Below, piece after piece: positions 51,435 through 59,583 of a stretch of 64,000 nt of DNA. Each line of letters starts with the position of its first letter. The stretch's first letter is position 1. Source of the DNA: Sphingobacteriaceae bacterium GW460-11-11-14-LB5 (lineage in GTDB: Bacteria > Bacteroidota > Bacteroidia > Sphingobacteriales > Sphingobacteriaceae). Under the pieces are notes generated by a model. The model ran no database searches. It worked only from the letters and a program-made list of their open reading frames with translations, and was not told the origin of the DNA. Both the position numbers and the translations under genes were made by a program. The stretch is from positions 2,604,001-2,668,000 of the forward strand of contig CP021237.1 of NCBI GenBank assembly GCA_002151545.1. The letters are read 5' to 3'.

Positions 51435-54429
51435 ACTACGCATAAAAGCGCTTTTATTTGCTGAAAAAGCAATCCTGAAGTTAAACTTTGGCCGCTCTTT
51501 TATTGCTTTTTTATTCGGGTTTATTATATTTTTCCTCCCGAAAAACCTGCTTGCCCAAACCACTTACCTCCCCCATTACAATACAAAAAGCGGGCTTGCC
51601 AGCAATAACTGTTATTACATTTTACAAGATAAAAAAGGTTTTATATGGATTGCCACCGATAATGGATTGAGCCGTTTTGATGGGACAAACTTCCAGAACT
51701 TCACCATCGAAGATGGACTTCCTGACACCCAGATCCTCCAGATGAGGGAAGATAAAGAGGGACGGTTGTGGTTTTTTGCCCTGAACGGTCAGCTCAGCTA
51801 CTTAAAAGAAGGAAAATTTTATAACCAGGACAATGATGAACTGCTTAAAAAGCTAAACTTTAATACAGTAATTGTTTCCTTTTTAGTGGATAAATCGGGG
51901 CGGATCTGGCTCGGAACCAATGCGAACCTGATCGTTTGCTGGGATGGAAAAACGATCAAAAAATACATCTCCCCTAATCTAAACGATAAATTCATCAACG
52001 CCTTTATTCATGAAGATGAGCAAGGTAACATATTTGCTTATAGCGACTTAAGTGTACAAAAGTTTAATGGAAAAACTTTTTCCATGGTCAGTTCGAAAGT
52101 ACAACCACTTTCTTACATGACCGCTTCAAACAGTAGCCACAGATCTTTATTTTACCTGGACAGTGGAGGATTAAAACAATACAGGCACGGCAGCATTAAC
52201 GATCTCATCCCGATTCCCCAGAATCTGATCAAGAACATGTCGGGATATTTTTATTACGATGTTAAGACCAAAGAGGTCTGGTTATCGAATGCCAATGGAG
52301 CCTTCGCCCTCGATAAAAGCGGGAAAACAATCCAATATCTGCAGGATATTTCGGTTAACCAGGTAATCAAGGATAATAACCAGAACATGTGGTTTGCCAC
52401 CAATCAGGGAATTTATATGCTCCCTAATACCAATAACCGGTTATCGATTATTGATGCAGAATCTGGTCTGAGCAGCAATGTCATCAAAAGCATTACCAAA
52501 GATGGGAAAAACCGCCTGTGGCTGGGTACTGATGATGCCGTAATCGATGTGCTCACCATCAACAATTATCAGGTAGATGAAATTGGTTTAGATGACTTTA
52601 AGAAATATAAAACCATTAAACAGATTACTTTCGACCCAAAAGACCAATCCATATATTTTGCTTCTGATTATGGAATGGGTGTTTTCAAAAATATCTACAA
52701 CAACAGTAATGAGGTAAGTTATTTAAAAGAATCAAACAACTCGATGTTCGTTATTAAACACTTTAGCGTGGGTGAAAATAACAATCAACTTGCCTTAGCC
52801 CTATCATCGGGAGTGGTTTTCTTATCAGACAGAAGAAATAAATTTGAGTTTAACGCGGCAAAATACCGCGAAAAAGAAGATTTTTTTAAAGACAGGTCTT
52901 ACCACGTTTTTTACGATCGCGAAGGCAGTTTGTGGTTCTCGAATATCAATGGTCTTTCCCAATTTTCTAAAGGGAAACTGATTAAACATTACGAAAACCA
53001 TCCTTTGCTTACCAAAAGGATCAATGACATTCAGCAGCTTGCCGATGGCACATTGATTCTGGCGACAGATGGCTATGGTTTAATTTTTTATAAGAACAAT
53101 CAGATTACCCGCCAGATTACTCAAAAAGATGGTTTAACGAATAATATCTGTACCAAAATATTTGTAAAAAACAGCGAAATATGGGTATTAACCAATAAAG
53201 GCGTTAACAAAATAGCCGATTATCCTAATCAACCCACTGTGGCTAATTTCGATTATGGCAAAGATCTTTTGAGTGACGACATCAACAGTTTATTTATTGA
53301 TGACAGTACCGCCTATTTTGCGACAAACAAAGGCCTGATCTTATTCAAATACAATAATAAAAATATTGTTAGGAATCTTCCTAAAGTTTACGTTACCTCT
53401 ATCATTAAAGATAATGAGCGTTTGCCGGTTGATCAGGGTAATTTTACTTTCGAAACCGGTAACAATACCATTCTGTTTACTTTTAGTGCAGTCGATTTTA
53501 CCACCAGTGATATTACCTATCGTTACCGCTTAAACGAAAATTCGGCGTGGGTAGAAACCCGTACCAGACGTTTAGATTTTTCTTCACTACAATCAGGCGA
53601 TTATGTATTTGAAGTAAGTGCAAAAAGCCAGAACGGTAATTGGGGCGAATCGGCGAAAATCGCTTTTACCATTAAAAAGCATTTTTGGCAAAGCCTGTGG
53701 TTTTTATCTATTTTAATATTGCTTGTAGCCTATATCTTTTACAAGGTAGCTGTTTACATTACCCGCAAGCAGAAAGATAAAGAGCAGGCGCAATTATTAT
53801 TAAAAAACAAAGTACTCATGCTGGAGCAACAGGCTCTGCAGGCGATGATGAATCCACATTTTGTATTTAATGTGATGAACTCCATTCAGCATTACATTAA
53901 TACGCAGAATACCGCTTCGGCCAATAAGGTTTTAACAGGGTTTGCAAGACTGATCAGAAAAAACCTGGAAATCTGCACAAAAAGTTATATCTCACTTGAA
54001 GAAGAACTGGAATACCTAAACCTCTATCTTAAGCTGGAAAAGAATCGTTTTGGAGATAAATTAGCCTATATTTTTAATGTGGATGAAGATATCGATAAAG
54101 AAGAAACTTTTATACCGTCTATGTTGTTGCAGCCCTATGTAGAAAATGCAATATGGCATGGCATTATGCCAAAAGAAACCGGCGGCGAAATCCTGATCAA
54201 CATTAAACTGAAAGATGAATTCTATCTTAACATCGAAATTATTGATGACGGGATTGGAATTGACAACTCTTTAAAGGATAAAAAGGAAACACACATTAGT
54301 AAAGGTATGCAGTTAACCAAAGAAAGATTGCACCTTTTAGGTCAGATTGGAGCAAAACCTATACACTTAAATGTGAAGCAGAACACCACAAATGGTACTA
54401 CGGTATCCATTTGTATACCGTTAAAATAG
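51424..54429 (+). CDS. Two-component regulator propeller sensor histidine kinase (LytS/YehU type kinase domain)
   Basis: 1001 residues starting with GTG inside the upstream regulator gene. Signal-like segment (about 15-45, GFIIFFLPKNLLAQ) exports a long beta-propeller sensor (about 45-660; repeats of LWFA/IWIATDNGLSRFDG and WLGTD type), then a Y_Y_Y-like domain (about 680-750), one membrane helix (about 755-780), and a His kinase domain: QQALQAMMNPHFVFNVMNSI with the phospho-His near residue 814, then ATPase with LQPYVENAIWHGI and DDGIGID. No receiver domain is fused, unlike hybrid systems of this phylum. It phosphorylates the LytTR regulator it overlaps. Confidence 0.95.
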   Translation: MIIKLRIKALLFAEKAILKLNFGRSFIAFLFGFIIFFLPKNLLAQTTYLPHYNTKSGLASNNCYYILQDKKGFIWIATDNGLSRFDGTNFQNFTIEDGLPDTQILQMREDKEGRLWFFALNGQLSYLKEGKFYNQDNDELLKKLNFNTVIVSFLVDKSGRIWLGTNANLIVCWDGKTIKKYISPNLNDKFINAFIHEDEQGNIFAYSDLSVQKFNGKTFSMVSSKVQPLSYMTASNSSHRSLFYLDSGGLKQYRHGSINDLIPIPQNLIKNMSGYFYYDVKTKEVWLSNANGAFALDKSGKTIQYLQDISVNQVIKDNNQNMWFATNQGIYMLPNTNNRLSIIDAESGLSSNVIKSITKDGKNRLWLGTDDAVIDVLTINNYQVDEIGLDDFKKYKTIKQITFDPKDQSIYFASDYGMGVFKNIYNNSNEVSYLKESNNSMFVIKHFSVGENNNQLALALSSGVVFLSDRRNKFEFNAAKYREKEDFFKDRSYHVFYDREGSLWFSNINGLSQFSKGKLIKHYENHPLLTKRINDIQQLADGTLILATDGYGLIFYKNNQITRQITQKDGLTNNICTKIFVKNSEIWVLTNKGVNKIADYPNQPTVANFDYGKDLLSDDINSLFIDDSTAYFATNKGLILFKYNNKNIVRNLPKVYVTSIIKDNERLPVDQGNFTFETGNNTILFTFSAVDFTTSDITYRYRLNENSAWVETRTRRLDFSSLQSGDYVFEVSAKSQNGNWGESAKIAFTIKKHFWQSLWFLSILILLVAYIFYKVAVYITRKQKDKEQAQLLLKNKVLMLEQQALQAMMNPHFVFNVMNSIQHYINTQNTASANKVLTGFARLIRKNLEICTKSYISLEEELEYLNLYLKLEKNRFGDKLAYIFNVDEDIDKEETFIPSMLLQPYVENAIWHGIMPKETGGEILINIKLKDEFYLNIEIIDDGIGIDNSLKDKKETHISKGMQLTKERLHLLGQIGAKPIHLNVKQNTTNGTTVSICIPLK

Positions 54430-54617
54430 AAAATTTACCGTTTACTCAATTATTAATACCACTCACTAAATAGAATCTTGTTCGAACCCGGTTTAGCCTT
54501 AAACTTGTGTTAGAAATAAACGATAGTGTTTATCAAAGACGTTCTTATAGAATTGATATAGATATTTAATAACCTAACCTAAAACTATATCTTAATTCAG
54601 GTTTCATTTGTGTGTTG

Positions 54618-54655
54618 AAAGCGGTCTTGTTTTTAAAAGCGAGACCGCTTTTTTT
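54618..54655 (+). terminator. Terminator downstream of the sensor kinase gene
   Basis: AAAGCGGTCT (54618-54627) pairs with AGACCGCTTT (54642-54651); T-run follows. It lies 190 bp after the kinase stop and just before scpB, so scpB is transcribed separately. Confidence 0.9.
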
Positions 54656-54669
54656 ATGCCCAAAAATTC

Positions 54670-54677
54670 TATTTTTG
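54670..54677 (+). promoter_or_regulatory. TATTTTTG -7-like box directly before scpB
   Basis: Lies between the terminator and the scpB ATG, 3 nt before it. Suggests a leaderless transcript. Confidence 0.45.
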
Positions 54678-54680
54678 TAT

Positions 54681-55247
54681 ATGCCCAATCACAACATCTC
54701 CAGGCACATCGAAGCCCTTGTATTCTCTTCCAGTCAAAGCATCGGTACGCAAGAAATTATACTGGCCTTAAATGCTGTTTTCAATGAAGAATTTACCGAA
54801 GCACAGGTATTCGAAAGTGTTGAACAAATTAAGGAAAAATATAGCCATGATGATTTTGCCATCGAATTGGTATTCTTAAATAATGGTTATCAGTTTCTCA
54901 CCAAAAAAGATTACCATGAAACGGTTAACCAGCTGCAGTTACACCGTTCGAAGAAAAAATTAAGTCAGGCTGCTATGGAAACGCTGGCTATTATAGCCTA
55001 CCGCCAACCCATTACTAAATTAGAAATCGAACAGATAAGAGGTGTTAATTCAGATTATTCTGTACAACGACTGCTGGAAAAAGAGCTGATCAGTATCGAT
55101 GGAAAAGCAGAAACGCCGGGCCGACCTATTCTGTATAGCACCAGCACCTTATTTATGGATTATTTTGGTTTAAATAACCTAAACCAACTTCCCCAGTTAA
55201 AAGATATCGTAAAGGAGGAAAATACGGTCGGAGAAAATGTGGAATAA
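54681..55247 (+). CDS. scpB: Segregation and condensation protein B (ScpB)
   Basis: 188 residues from the ATG at 54681 (MPNHNISRHIEALVF); the longer frame upstream reads through the terminator and is rejected. Winged-helix partner of ScpA and SMC in the condensin complex, needed for chromosome segregation. Motifs: HIEALVFSSSQSIGTQEII at the start, then LSQAAMETLAIIAYRQPITKLEIEQIRGV and LEKELISIDGKAETPGRPILYSTS. scpA and smc are not here. Normal length. Confidence 0.95.
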   Translation: MPNHNISRHIEALVFSSSQSIGTQEIILALNAVFNEEFTEAQVFESVEQIKEKYSHDDFAIELVFLNNGYQFLTKKDYHETVNQLQLHRSKKKLSQAAMETLAIIAYRQPITKLEIEQIRGVNSDYSVQRLLEKELISIDGKAETPGRPILYSTSTLFMDYFGLNNLNQLPQLKDIVKEENTVGENVE

Positions 55248-55322
55248 ATAAATTAATTTCTTTGCTTCCAGGTTGTTATTAAAAAAAGTTTTTTTGTATT
55301 TTTAAACTATAAAAGCAATTTT

Positions 55323-55330
55323 TATTTTTG
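55323..55330 (+). promoter_or_regulatory. TATTTTTG -7-like box before the acidic microprotein
   Basis: Fits TAnnTTTG and lies 4 nt before the ATG at 55335, the same arrangement as at mqnC and scpB. The nearest TTTTTTG upstream is 26 nt away, longer than usual. Confidence 0.4.
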
Positions 55331-55334
55331 TGTT

Positions 55335-55526
55335 ATGAAAGCGCCAAAGAAACTCCCAACCAAGCCGACTACCAAGAAACAGGTAGACGAAGATGATGAT
55401 CTTGAAGATGACGATATTCAAACAACGAAAAAGAAGCCTCAAGATGATGACGATGATGATTTTGATATGCCATTAGATGACCTTGACAACTTCGATAATT
55501 TCGACGATGACGACGACGATTATTAA
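55335..55526 (+). CDS. Extremely acidic small protein (63 residues)
   Basis: After a basic start (MKAPKKLPTKPTTKKQ) nearly the whole chain is Asp with some Glu, in runs such as DDDDDDFD and DDDDDD, alternating with short Leu/Phe patches (MPLDDLDNFDNFD). Intrinsically disordered and polyanionic. No family recognised. Evidence that it is a gene: own promoter-like box, own strong terminator (55550-55582) and clean start. A role as a nucleic-acid mimic, metal buffer or chaperone is possible but unproved. Confidence 0.75.
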   Translation: MKAPKKLPTKPTTKKQVDEDDDLEDDDIQTTKKKPQDDDDDDFDMPLDDLDNFDNFDDDDDDY

Positions 55527-55549
55527 TATTTAAAAAAACATATATTTGA

Positions 55550-55582
55550 AAAAGCATCCGCCCGCTTGGTAGGATGCTTTTT
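55550..55582 (+). terminator. Terminator of the acidic microprotein gene
   Basis: AAAAGCATCC (55550-55559) pairs exactly with GGATGCTTTT (55572-55581), 12-nt loop, then T-rich. Confidence 0.9.
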
Positions 55583-55599
55583 AATTTTAAAATCTGCCC

Positions 55600-56718
55600 A
55601 TGCAAGTTATACCCGTAAGCAATTCATCATTAAAAAAAGACTTTCTAGACACTCCAAAAATCCTATATAAAAACGATAAAAACTGGATCTGTCCGCTGGA
55701 TAGTGAAGTTGAAAATGTTTTTAACCCCGAGAAAAATACCTTTTTTGCGCATGGAAAATGTACGCGTTGGGTTTTAAAAGACGATGCAGGAAAACTGATT
55801 GGCCGTGTAGCTGCTTTTATCAATGAGAAAAAAGCCTACCATTACGACCAGCCAACAGGCGGTATGGGATTTTTTGAATGTATTGATGATGAAAAAGCTG
55901 CCTTTCTTTTATTCGATACTGCCAAAACATGGTTAAGCGAAAATGGAATGAAAGCGATGGACGGCCCGATTAATTTCGGCGAAAACGATAGCTTTTGGGG
56001 CTTACTAGTTGAAGGCTTCACCCCCCCTTCTTTCGGCATGAACTATAACTTTCCATACTATCAGAAATTTTTCGAGAAATATGGTTTCGTTACCGAATAC
56101 GAGCAATTAACCAACCACATTAACCTTACTATTCCTTTCCCGGAACGTTTTACCAAAATTGCCAACTGGGTAAGAAATAAACCTGGTTATACTTTCGAAT
56201 ATTTCAGCAAAGCCAATTCGAGCAAATACATTAACGATTTAATGGAAATCTACAATGATGGCTGGCAGGATTTTGAAAACTTTGTGCCCATTAAAAAAGA
56301 AACCCTCGAAGAAAGTTTTAAAAGTATGGAGCCCATTATGGATGAACATCTCATCCAGTTTGCGTACTTTAATGGCGAACCAGCATCCTTTGTTGTGCTG
56401 ATTCCGGATGCTAACCAGATGATAAAAGGTTTTGATGGCAAATTAGGTTTAATTGAAAAATTAAAGTTTGCTTACCGTCGCTGGGTGGGCGTTACCCGCA
56501 TGCGTGCAATTGTAATGGGTACTAAACCTAAATTCCAAAAACATGGCTTAGAATCGGTTCTTTTTATCCGCTTAGGTGAATATGTGCTGCCTAAAAACCA
56601 ATACAAGGAACTCGAATTGAGTTGGGTAGGCGATTTTAACGAACAGATGATTGCTATCCATAAAGCCACCGGTGCTACCTTTGGCAAAAAGCATTTAACG
56701 ATGCGCAAGATATTTTAA
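55600..56718 (+). CDS. GNAT-fold acyltransferase-like protein
   Basis: 372 residues, soluble. Pattern of two fused acyl-CoA-transferase-type domains: an N-terminal part (about 1-170, FAHGKCTRWVLKDDAGKLIGRVAAFINEK, PYYQKFFEKYGF) and a C-terminal part (HLIQFAYFNGEPASFVVLIPD; RAIVMGTKPKFQKHGLESVLF, resembling the CoA-binding strand-loop-helix). The family occurs widely in Bacteroidota and is annotated as N-acetyltransferase-like without a known substrate. Ends in a perfect 10-bp terminator. Function open. Confidence 0.82.
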   Translation: MQVIPVSNSSLKKDFLDTPKILYKNDKNWICPLDSEVENVFNPEKNTFFAHGKCTRWVLKDDAGKLIGRVAAFINEKKAYHYDQPTGGMGFFECIDDEKAAFLLFDTAKTWLSENGMKAMDGPINFGENDSFWGLLVEGFTPPSFGMNYNFPYYQKFFEKYGFVTEYEQLTNHINLTIPFPERFTKIANWVRNKPGYTFEYFSKANSSKYINDLMEIYNDGWQDFENFVPIKKETLEESFKSMEPIMDEHLIQFAYFNGEPASFVVLIPDANQMIKGFDGKLGLIEKLKFAYRRWVGVTRMRAIVMGTKPKFQKHGLESVLFIRLGEYVLPKNQYKELELSWVGDFNEQMIAIHKATGATFGKKHLTMRKIF

Positions 56719-56741
56719 CCTGAATGGGGTTGTCAATTGCC

Positions 56742-56770
56742 AAGGTTCGTGTCTCCACGAACCTTTTTTT
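56742..56770 (+). terminator. Terminator of the GNAT-fold gene
   Basis: AAGGTTCGTG (56742-56751), loop TCTC, CACGAACCTT (56756-56765), then T7. A perfect 10-bp stem with a tetraloop. Confidence 0.95.
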
Positions 56771-56855
56771 ATTTTCCTGCCACGGATTCACTGAAAACAC
56801 GGATCAATTAACTTCTAAGCCGTATGCAGCAGATTTCTCTCCCGAATATTCGGGA

Positions 56856-56880
56856 CTGCACCACAGTCGAAATGACGAAT
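56856..56880. repeat. REP-like repeat (GGGACTGCACCACAGTCGAAATGACG type)
   Basis: Short relative of the TCGAGATGACG family, between convergent genes. Confidence 0.45.
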
Positions 56881-56893
56881 CCACTATAATAAT

Positions 56894-57823
56894 CTACGCG
56901 CTTTTATATTTCGGCAAATTAATCAAGAGCACACTTCCCAAAATAATCACCAATCCAATTACCTGCGTTAGGCCAATCACTTCATTGGTAAAGGTTAAAC
57001 TTAACAAAACTGCTACTACCGGGTTTACATAAGCATAGGTGCTCACCTGCGTAGCCGGACGGACTTTAAGCAGCCATACATAAGCGCTAAAGGCAGCAAT
57101 TGAACCAAAAAGGATAAGGTAGATAATCGATAACCAGGCATCAAGCGGTATGCTGCCCCAATCGAGCAATTTAAACTCAGATTTGAAAAACCCTCCGGGT
57201 AAAAAAGCGAGACTGGCCATCAACATCTGCCAGCCCGTATTAACCGAAACCGAACTACCGGTAGTGGGATGATATTTCGAATAAAGCGATCCCCCAGCCC
57301 AGGCTATTGGTCCAAAAACAAGTAATACCATGCCTATAACCTGCAGGTTACTTTGAGGTTTATCAAGCGCTTGCACGATCTGGTTGCCAAATAAGAGCAC
57401 AACCCCTAAAAAGCCAATCACTAAACCCGAAACGATATACTTATTACTCAGGTTTTCTTTCCAATGTGATTTATCTAAAATAACGAACCATATGGCTGCT
57501 GAGGCCACCATAATAGCCACTAAACCACTGGGGATAAACTGCTCTACCCAAATAACGATTCCATTACCTAAGCCTAACATTAAAATACCACTTACTGCAG
57601 CAATTTTAATGGTTTTTAGATTAAAAATGTCTTCACCCTTAATCTTGCACCAGGTTAACATGAGCACTCCTGCAATAGAAAAACGGAATGCGCCTAAAAT
57701 AAAAGGTGGAAAACCAACCAGGGCCTTTTGAATGAAAAAGTAAGTTGAACCCCATACGATATATACAATAGCAAATGCGAGGTAAACCATTACCGGAGAT
57801 GCTGTTTTATTTAAATTTGCCAT
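56894..57823 (-). CDS. EamA/DMT family transporter
   Basis: 309 residues with about ten hydrophobic helices in two EamA halves (first half with AIVYIVWGSTYFFIQKALVG and FRFSIAGVLML; second with VFGPIAWAGGSLYSKYHP and YAYVNPVVAVLLSLTFTNEV). These inner-membrane proteins usually export amino acids or metabolites. It begins 4 bp after an Lrp/AsnC regulator gene, a common layout for Lrp-controlled amino-acid exporters; export of an amino acid is thus the best guess. Confidence 0.92.
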   Translation of the reverse strand: MANLNKTASPVMVYLAFAIVYIVWGSTYFFIQKALVGFPPFILGAFRFSIAGVLMLTWCKIKGEDIFNLKTIKIAAVSGILMLGLGNGIVIWVEQFIPSGLVAIMVASAAIWFVILDKSHWKENLSNKYIVSGLVIGFLGVVLLFGNQIVQALDKPQSNLQVIGMVLLVFGPIAWAGGSLYSKYHPTTGSSVSVNTGWQMLMASLAFLPGGFFKSEFKLLDWGSIPLDAWLSIIYLILFGSIAAFSAYVWLLKVRPATQVSTYAYVNPVVAVLLSLTFTNEVIGLTQVIGLVIILGSVLLINLPKYKSA

Positions 57824-57827
57824 GTTT

Positions 57828-58307
57828 TTATTTTTCAGGAATTACTAATTTTTGCTGCTCTTTTACAGTCTCCAGCACAATCGTGGTTTTAACCGATAAA
57901 ATATTTGGAATCTTACTAAATTCATCACGCAATAAAGCCATTAATGAGGCCGAATCTGCTGTCCTCACCTTAATCAGAAAGCAATCATCCCCTGCAATGA
58001 CGTGCACTTCCTGCACATCAGGTATTTTTGCCAGCTCGTTTGCGGTATCACTACAGCCTAAACTTTGAGATGATTTCATCGAAATAAAGGCTAGTAATTT
58101 TAAGTCGAGCGCCACAGGATTTATCCGGGCATTATATTGGGTAATTACATTCTTCTTTTCCAACTTCTTTACCCGTTCCAGCACAGCTGATGGAACCAGA
58201 TCCAATGCCTTCGCTAAATCTACATTCGAGATCCGCGCATTATCCTGCATAAGTCTGAGTATAGCCAGATCGACATGATCCAGACTAAAATTGTTTTCGA
58301 TTACCAT
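57828..58307 (-). CDS. Lrp/AsnC family transcriptional regulator
   Basis: 159 residues. N-terminal helix-turn-helix (LDHVDLAILRLMQDNARISNV type; SNVDLAKALDLVPSAVLERVKKL) and C-terminal RAM/AsnC ligand domain (IPDVQEVHVIAGDDCFLIKVR). It precedes the EamA transporter gene by 4 bp on the same strand and probably controls it in response to an amino acid. The 119-bp spacer upstream is very AT-rich and symmetrical (AAATAATAATGAATTTTATT region), possibly its own operator. Confidence 0.93.
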   Translation of the reverse strand: MVIENNFSLDHVDLAILRLMQDNARISNVDLAKALDLVPSAVLERVKKLEKKNVITQYNARINPVALDLKLLAFISMKSSQSLGCSDTANELAKIPDVQEVHVIAGDDCFLIKVRTADSASLMALLRDEFSKIPNILSVKTTIVLETVKEQQKLVIPEK

Positions 58308-58426
58308 TCTATAAAACTATAAATTATTAGAATAAAATTCAAAATATTTTAAATAATAATGAATTTTATTCTTTATTATAATTTTAATATGATAATTAGT
58401 CGGCAAAATAGCAGATAAACCGCATT

Positions 58427-58747
58427 TTATATCCCAAGTTTATCGTACAGATCAATCACCTTTTTACGGAGTTTGTTAATTTCCTCTTCTTTTTCGATCA
58501 GTTCTTTTTTAAGCGCGGTTAATTCTTCAGAAGAATTAGATCCTCCTGATTGTCCGGCGATCAGCTGCATAACCGGAACCTTAAATGTTTTGGAAATCTG
58601 GAGTAAACGGGAGATATTGAGATCGGTTTGACCCGTCTCGATTTTACAGAAAGCCGGAGTAGAAATATTTAGCTTTTTAGCGGCATCAGCCTGACTTAAA
58701 CCTAAGGCCAGCCTGCTTTGTTTAATGTGATCTCCGATGCTTTTCAT
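58427..58747 (-). CDS. XRE-family helix-turn-helix regulator with coiled-coil tail
   Basis: 106 residues. Cro/C1-type HTH at about 5-60 (IKQSRLALGLSQADAAKKLN, STPAFCKIETGQTDLNISRLLQISKTF) and a C-terminal coiled coil (LTALKKELIEKEEEINKLRK) for dimerisation. No partner toxin or adjacent target is evident; the spacer upstream (58748-58893) contains AGATTTGA-type repeats in both orientations. Confidence 0.9.
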   Translation of the reverse strand: MKSIGDHIKQSRLALGLSQADAAKKLNISTPAFCKIETGQTDLNISRLLQISKTFKVPVMQLIAGQSGGSNSSEELTALKKELIEKEEEINKLRKKVIDLYDKLGI

Positions 58748-58893
58748 TGGGGTAGATTTGAGGTGTTAGATATGAGATTTGACTAAAAGGATTCTTCACA
58801 AATCTCACATTCGACTTGACTAATATCGGGATTATCAATACAAAATTTTATGTAAGTGCTAAATCACGACTTTTATTTAACCTATTAATGTTA

Positions 58894-59559
58894 TTATTGA
58901 GAATACATCGCATCAAGTTCATCAAAATTTTTAATTTCTTTTAAATTAATCATTCTGTTTAACTTTATATTGCTCCATTTTTCTTTAAAAACTTCATCAC
59001 CACCCTGAGCATTTTCATTTGTATTTACTTTTTCCTGCTTCTTTTTAGTTAAAAAGTTAATACTAATTTCGCTGTCAATTACAGCACCACCGTTGCTTGC
59101 GTTATAACCTATCAATTCAAAACCTGAATTTTGATACCTAAAAGTATATTGCCAATAGCCATACCTACCGTGCCCATATTGAACATACAAATTTCCTTTT
59201 TTAATTTCAATAGAAAGTTCAGGCGCAAAATAAACACCACCATCTTCATTTTCTGAAGAAAAACAATCATAGTTTTTCACTGCTAGTTCATAATACTTTT
59301 TTTTGTTGAACAGAATTATGATACCTCTTCGGTTACGGTCTAACTTTCCAAGATATTTGTCTGTAACAATTTTTCTTTTATCTGTTGCCTTGATGAGAAG
59401 AACACAGTCTTCCCGACCATCTTTATTCAAGTCGCCATTTATTTTTTCAAAAACCACATAGCCTTTTGGTAAAAAATCAGCAGGATTTTGCTGCTGTTCA
59501 ACTTGTCCAAACACTATTGTTGATACAATTGTTGCCAAAAACGTTAGTGATTTTTTCAT
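58894..59559 (-). CDS. Secreted hypothetical protein
   Basis: 221 residues with a signal peptide (MKKSLTFLATIVSTIVFG). The mature start has a calcium-loop-like GDLNKDGREDCVLLI motif, resembling FG-GAP/EF-like loops, then beta segments (GKLDRNRRGIIILFNKKKYYELA; YGHGRYGYWQYTFRYQNSGF) and a charged end. Many Bacteroidota genomes have such proteins with no known role. It is 24 bp from the Mpl-like gene on the same strand (downstream of it), so may be co-transcribed. Confidence 0.75.
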   Translation of the reverse strand: MKKSLTFLATIVSTIVFGQVEQQQNPADFLPKGYVVFEKINGDLNKDGREDCVLLIKATDKRKIVTDKYLGKLDRNRRGIIILFNKKKYYELAVKNYDCFSSENEDGGVYFAPELSIEIKKGNLYVQYGHGRYGYWQYTFRYQNSGFELIGYNASNGGAVIDSEISINFLTKKKQEKVNTNENAQGGDEVFKEKWSNIKLNRMINLKEIKNFDELDAMYSQ

Positions 59560-59583
59560 GTTAACTGGTTATTATCGTAACAC

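Noticed and set aside
54612..54680. N-terminal extension of scpB
   Set aside because: It would be translated from the arm of a rho-independent terminator; ScpB homology starts at 54681.
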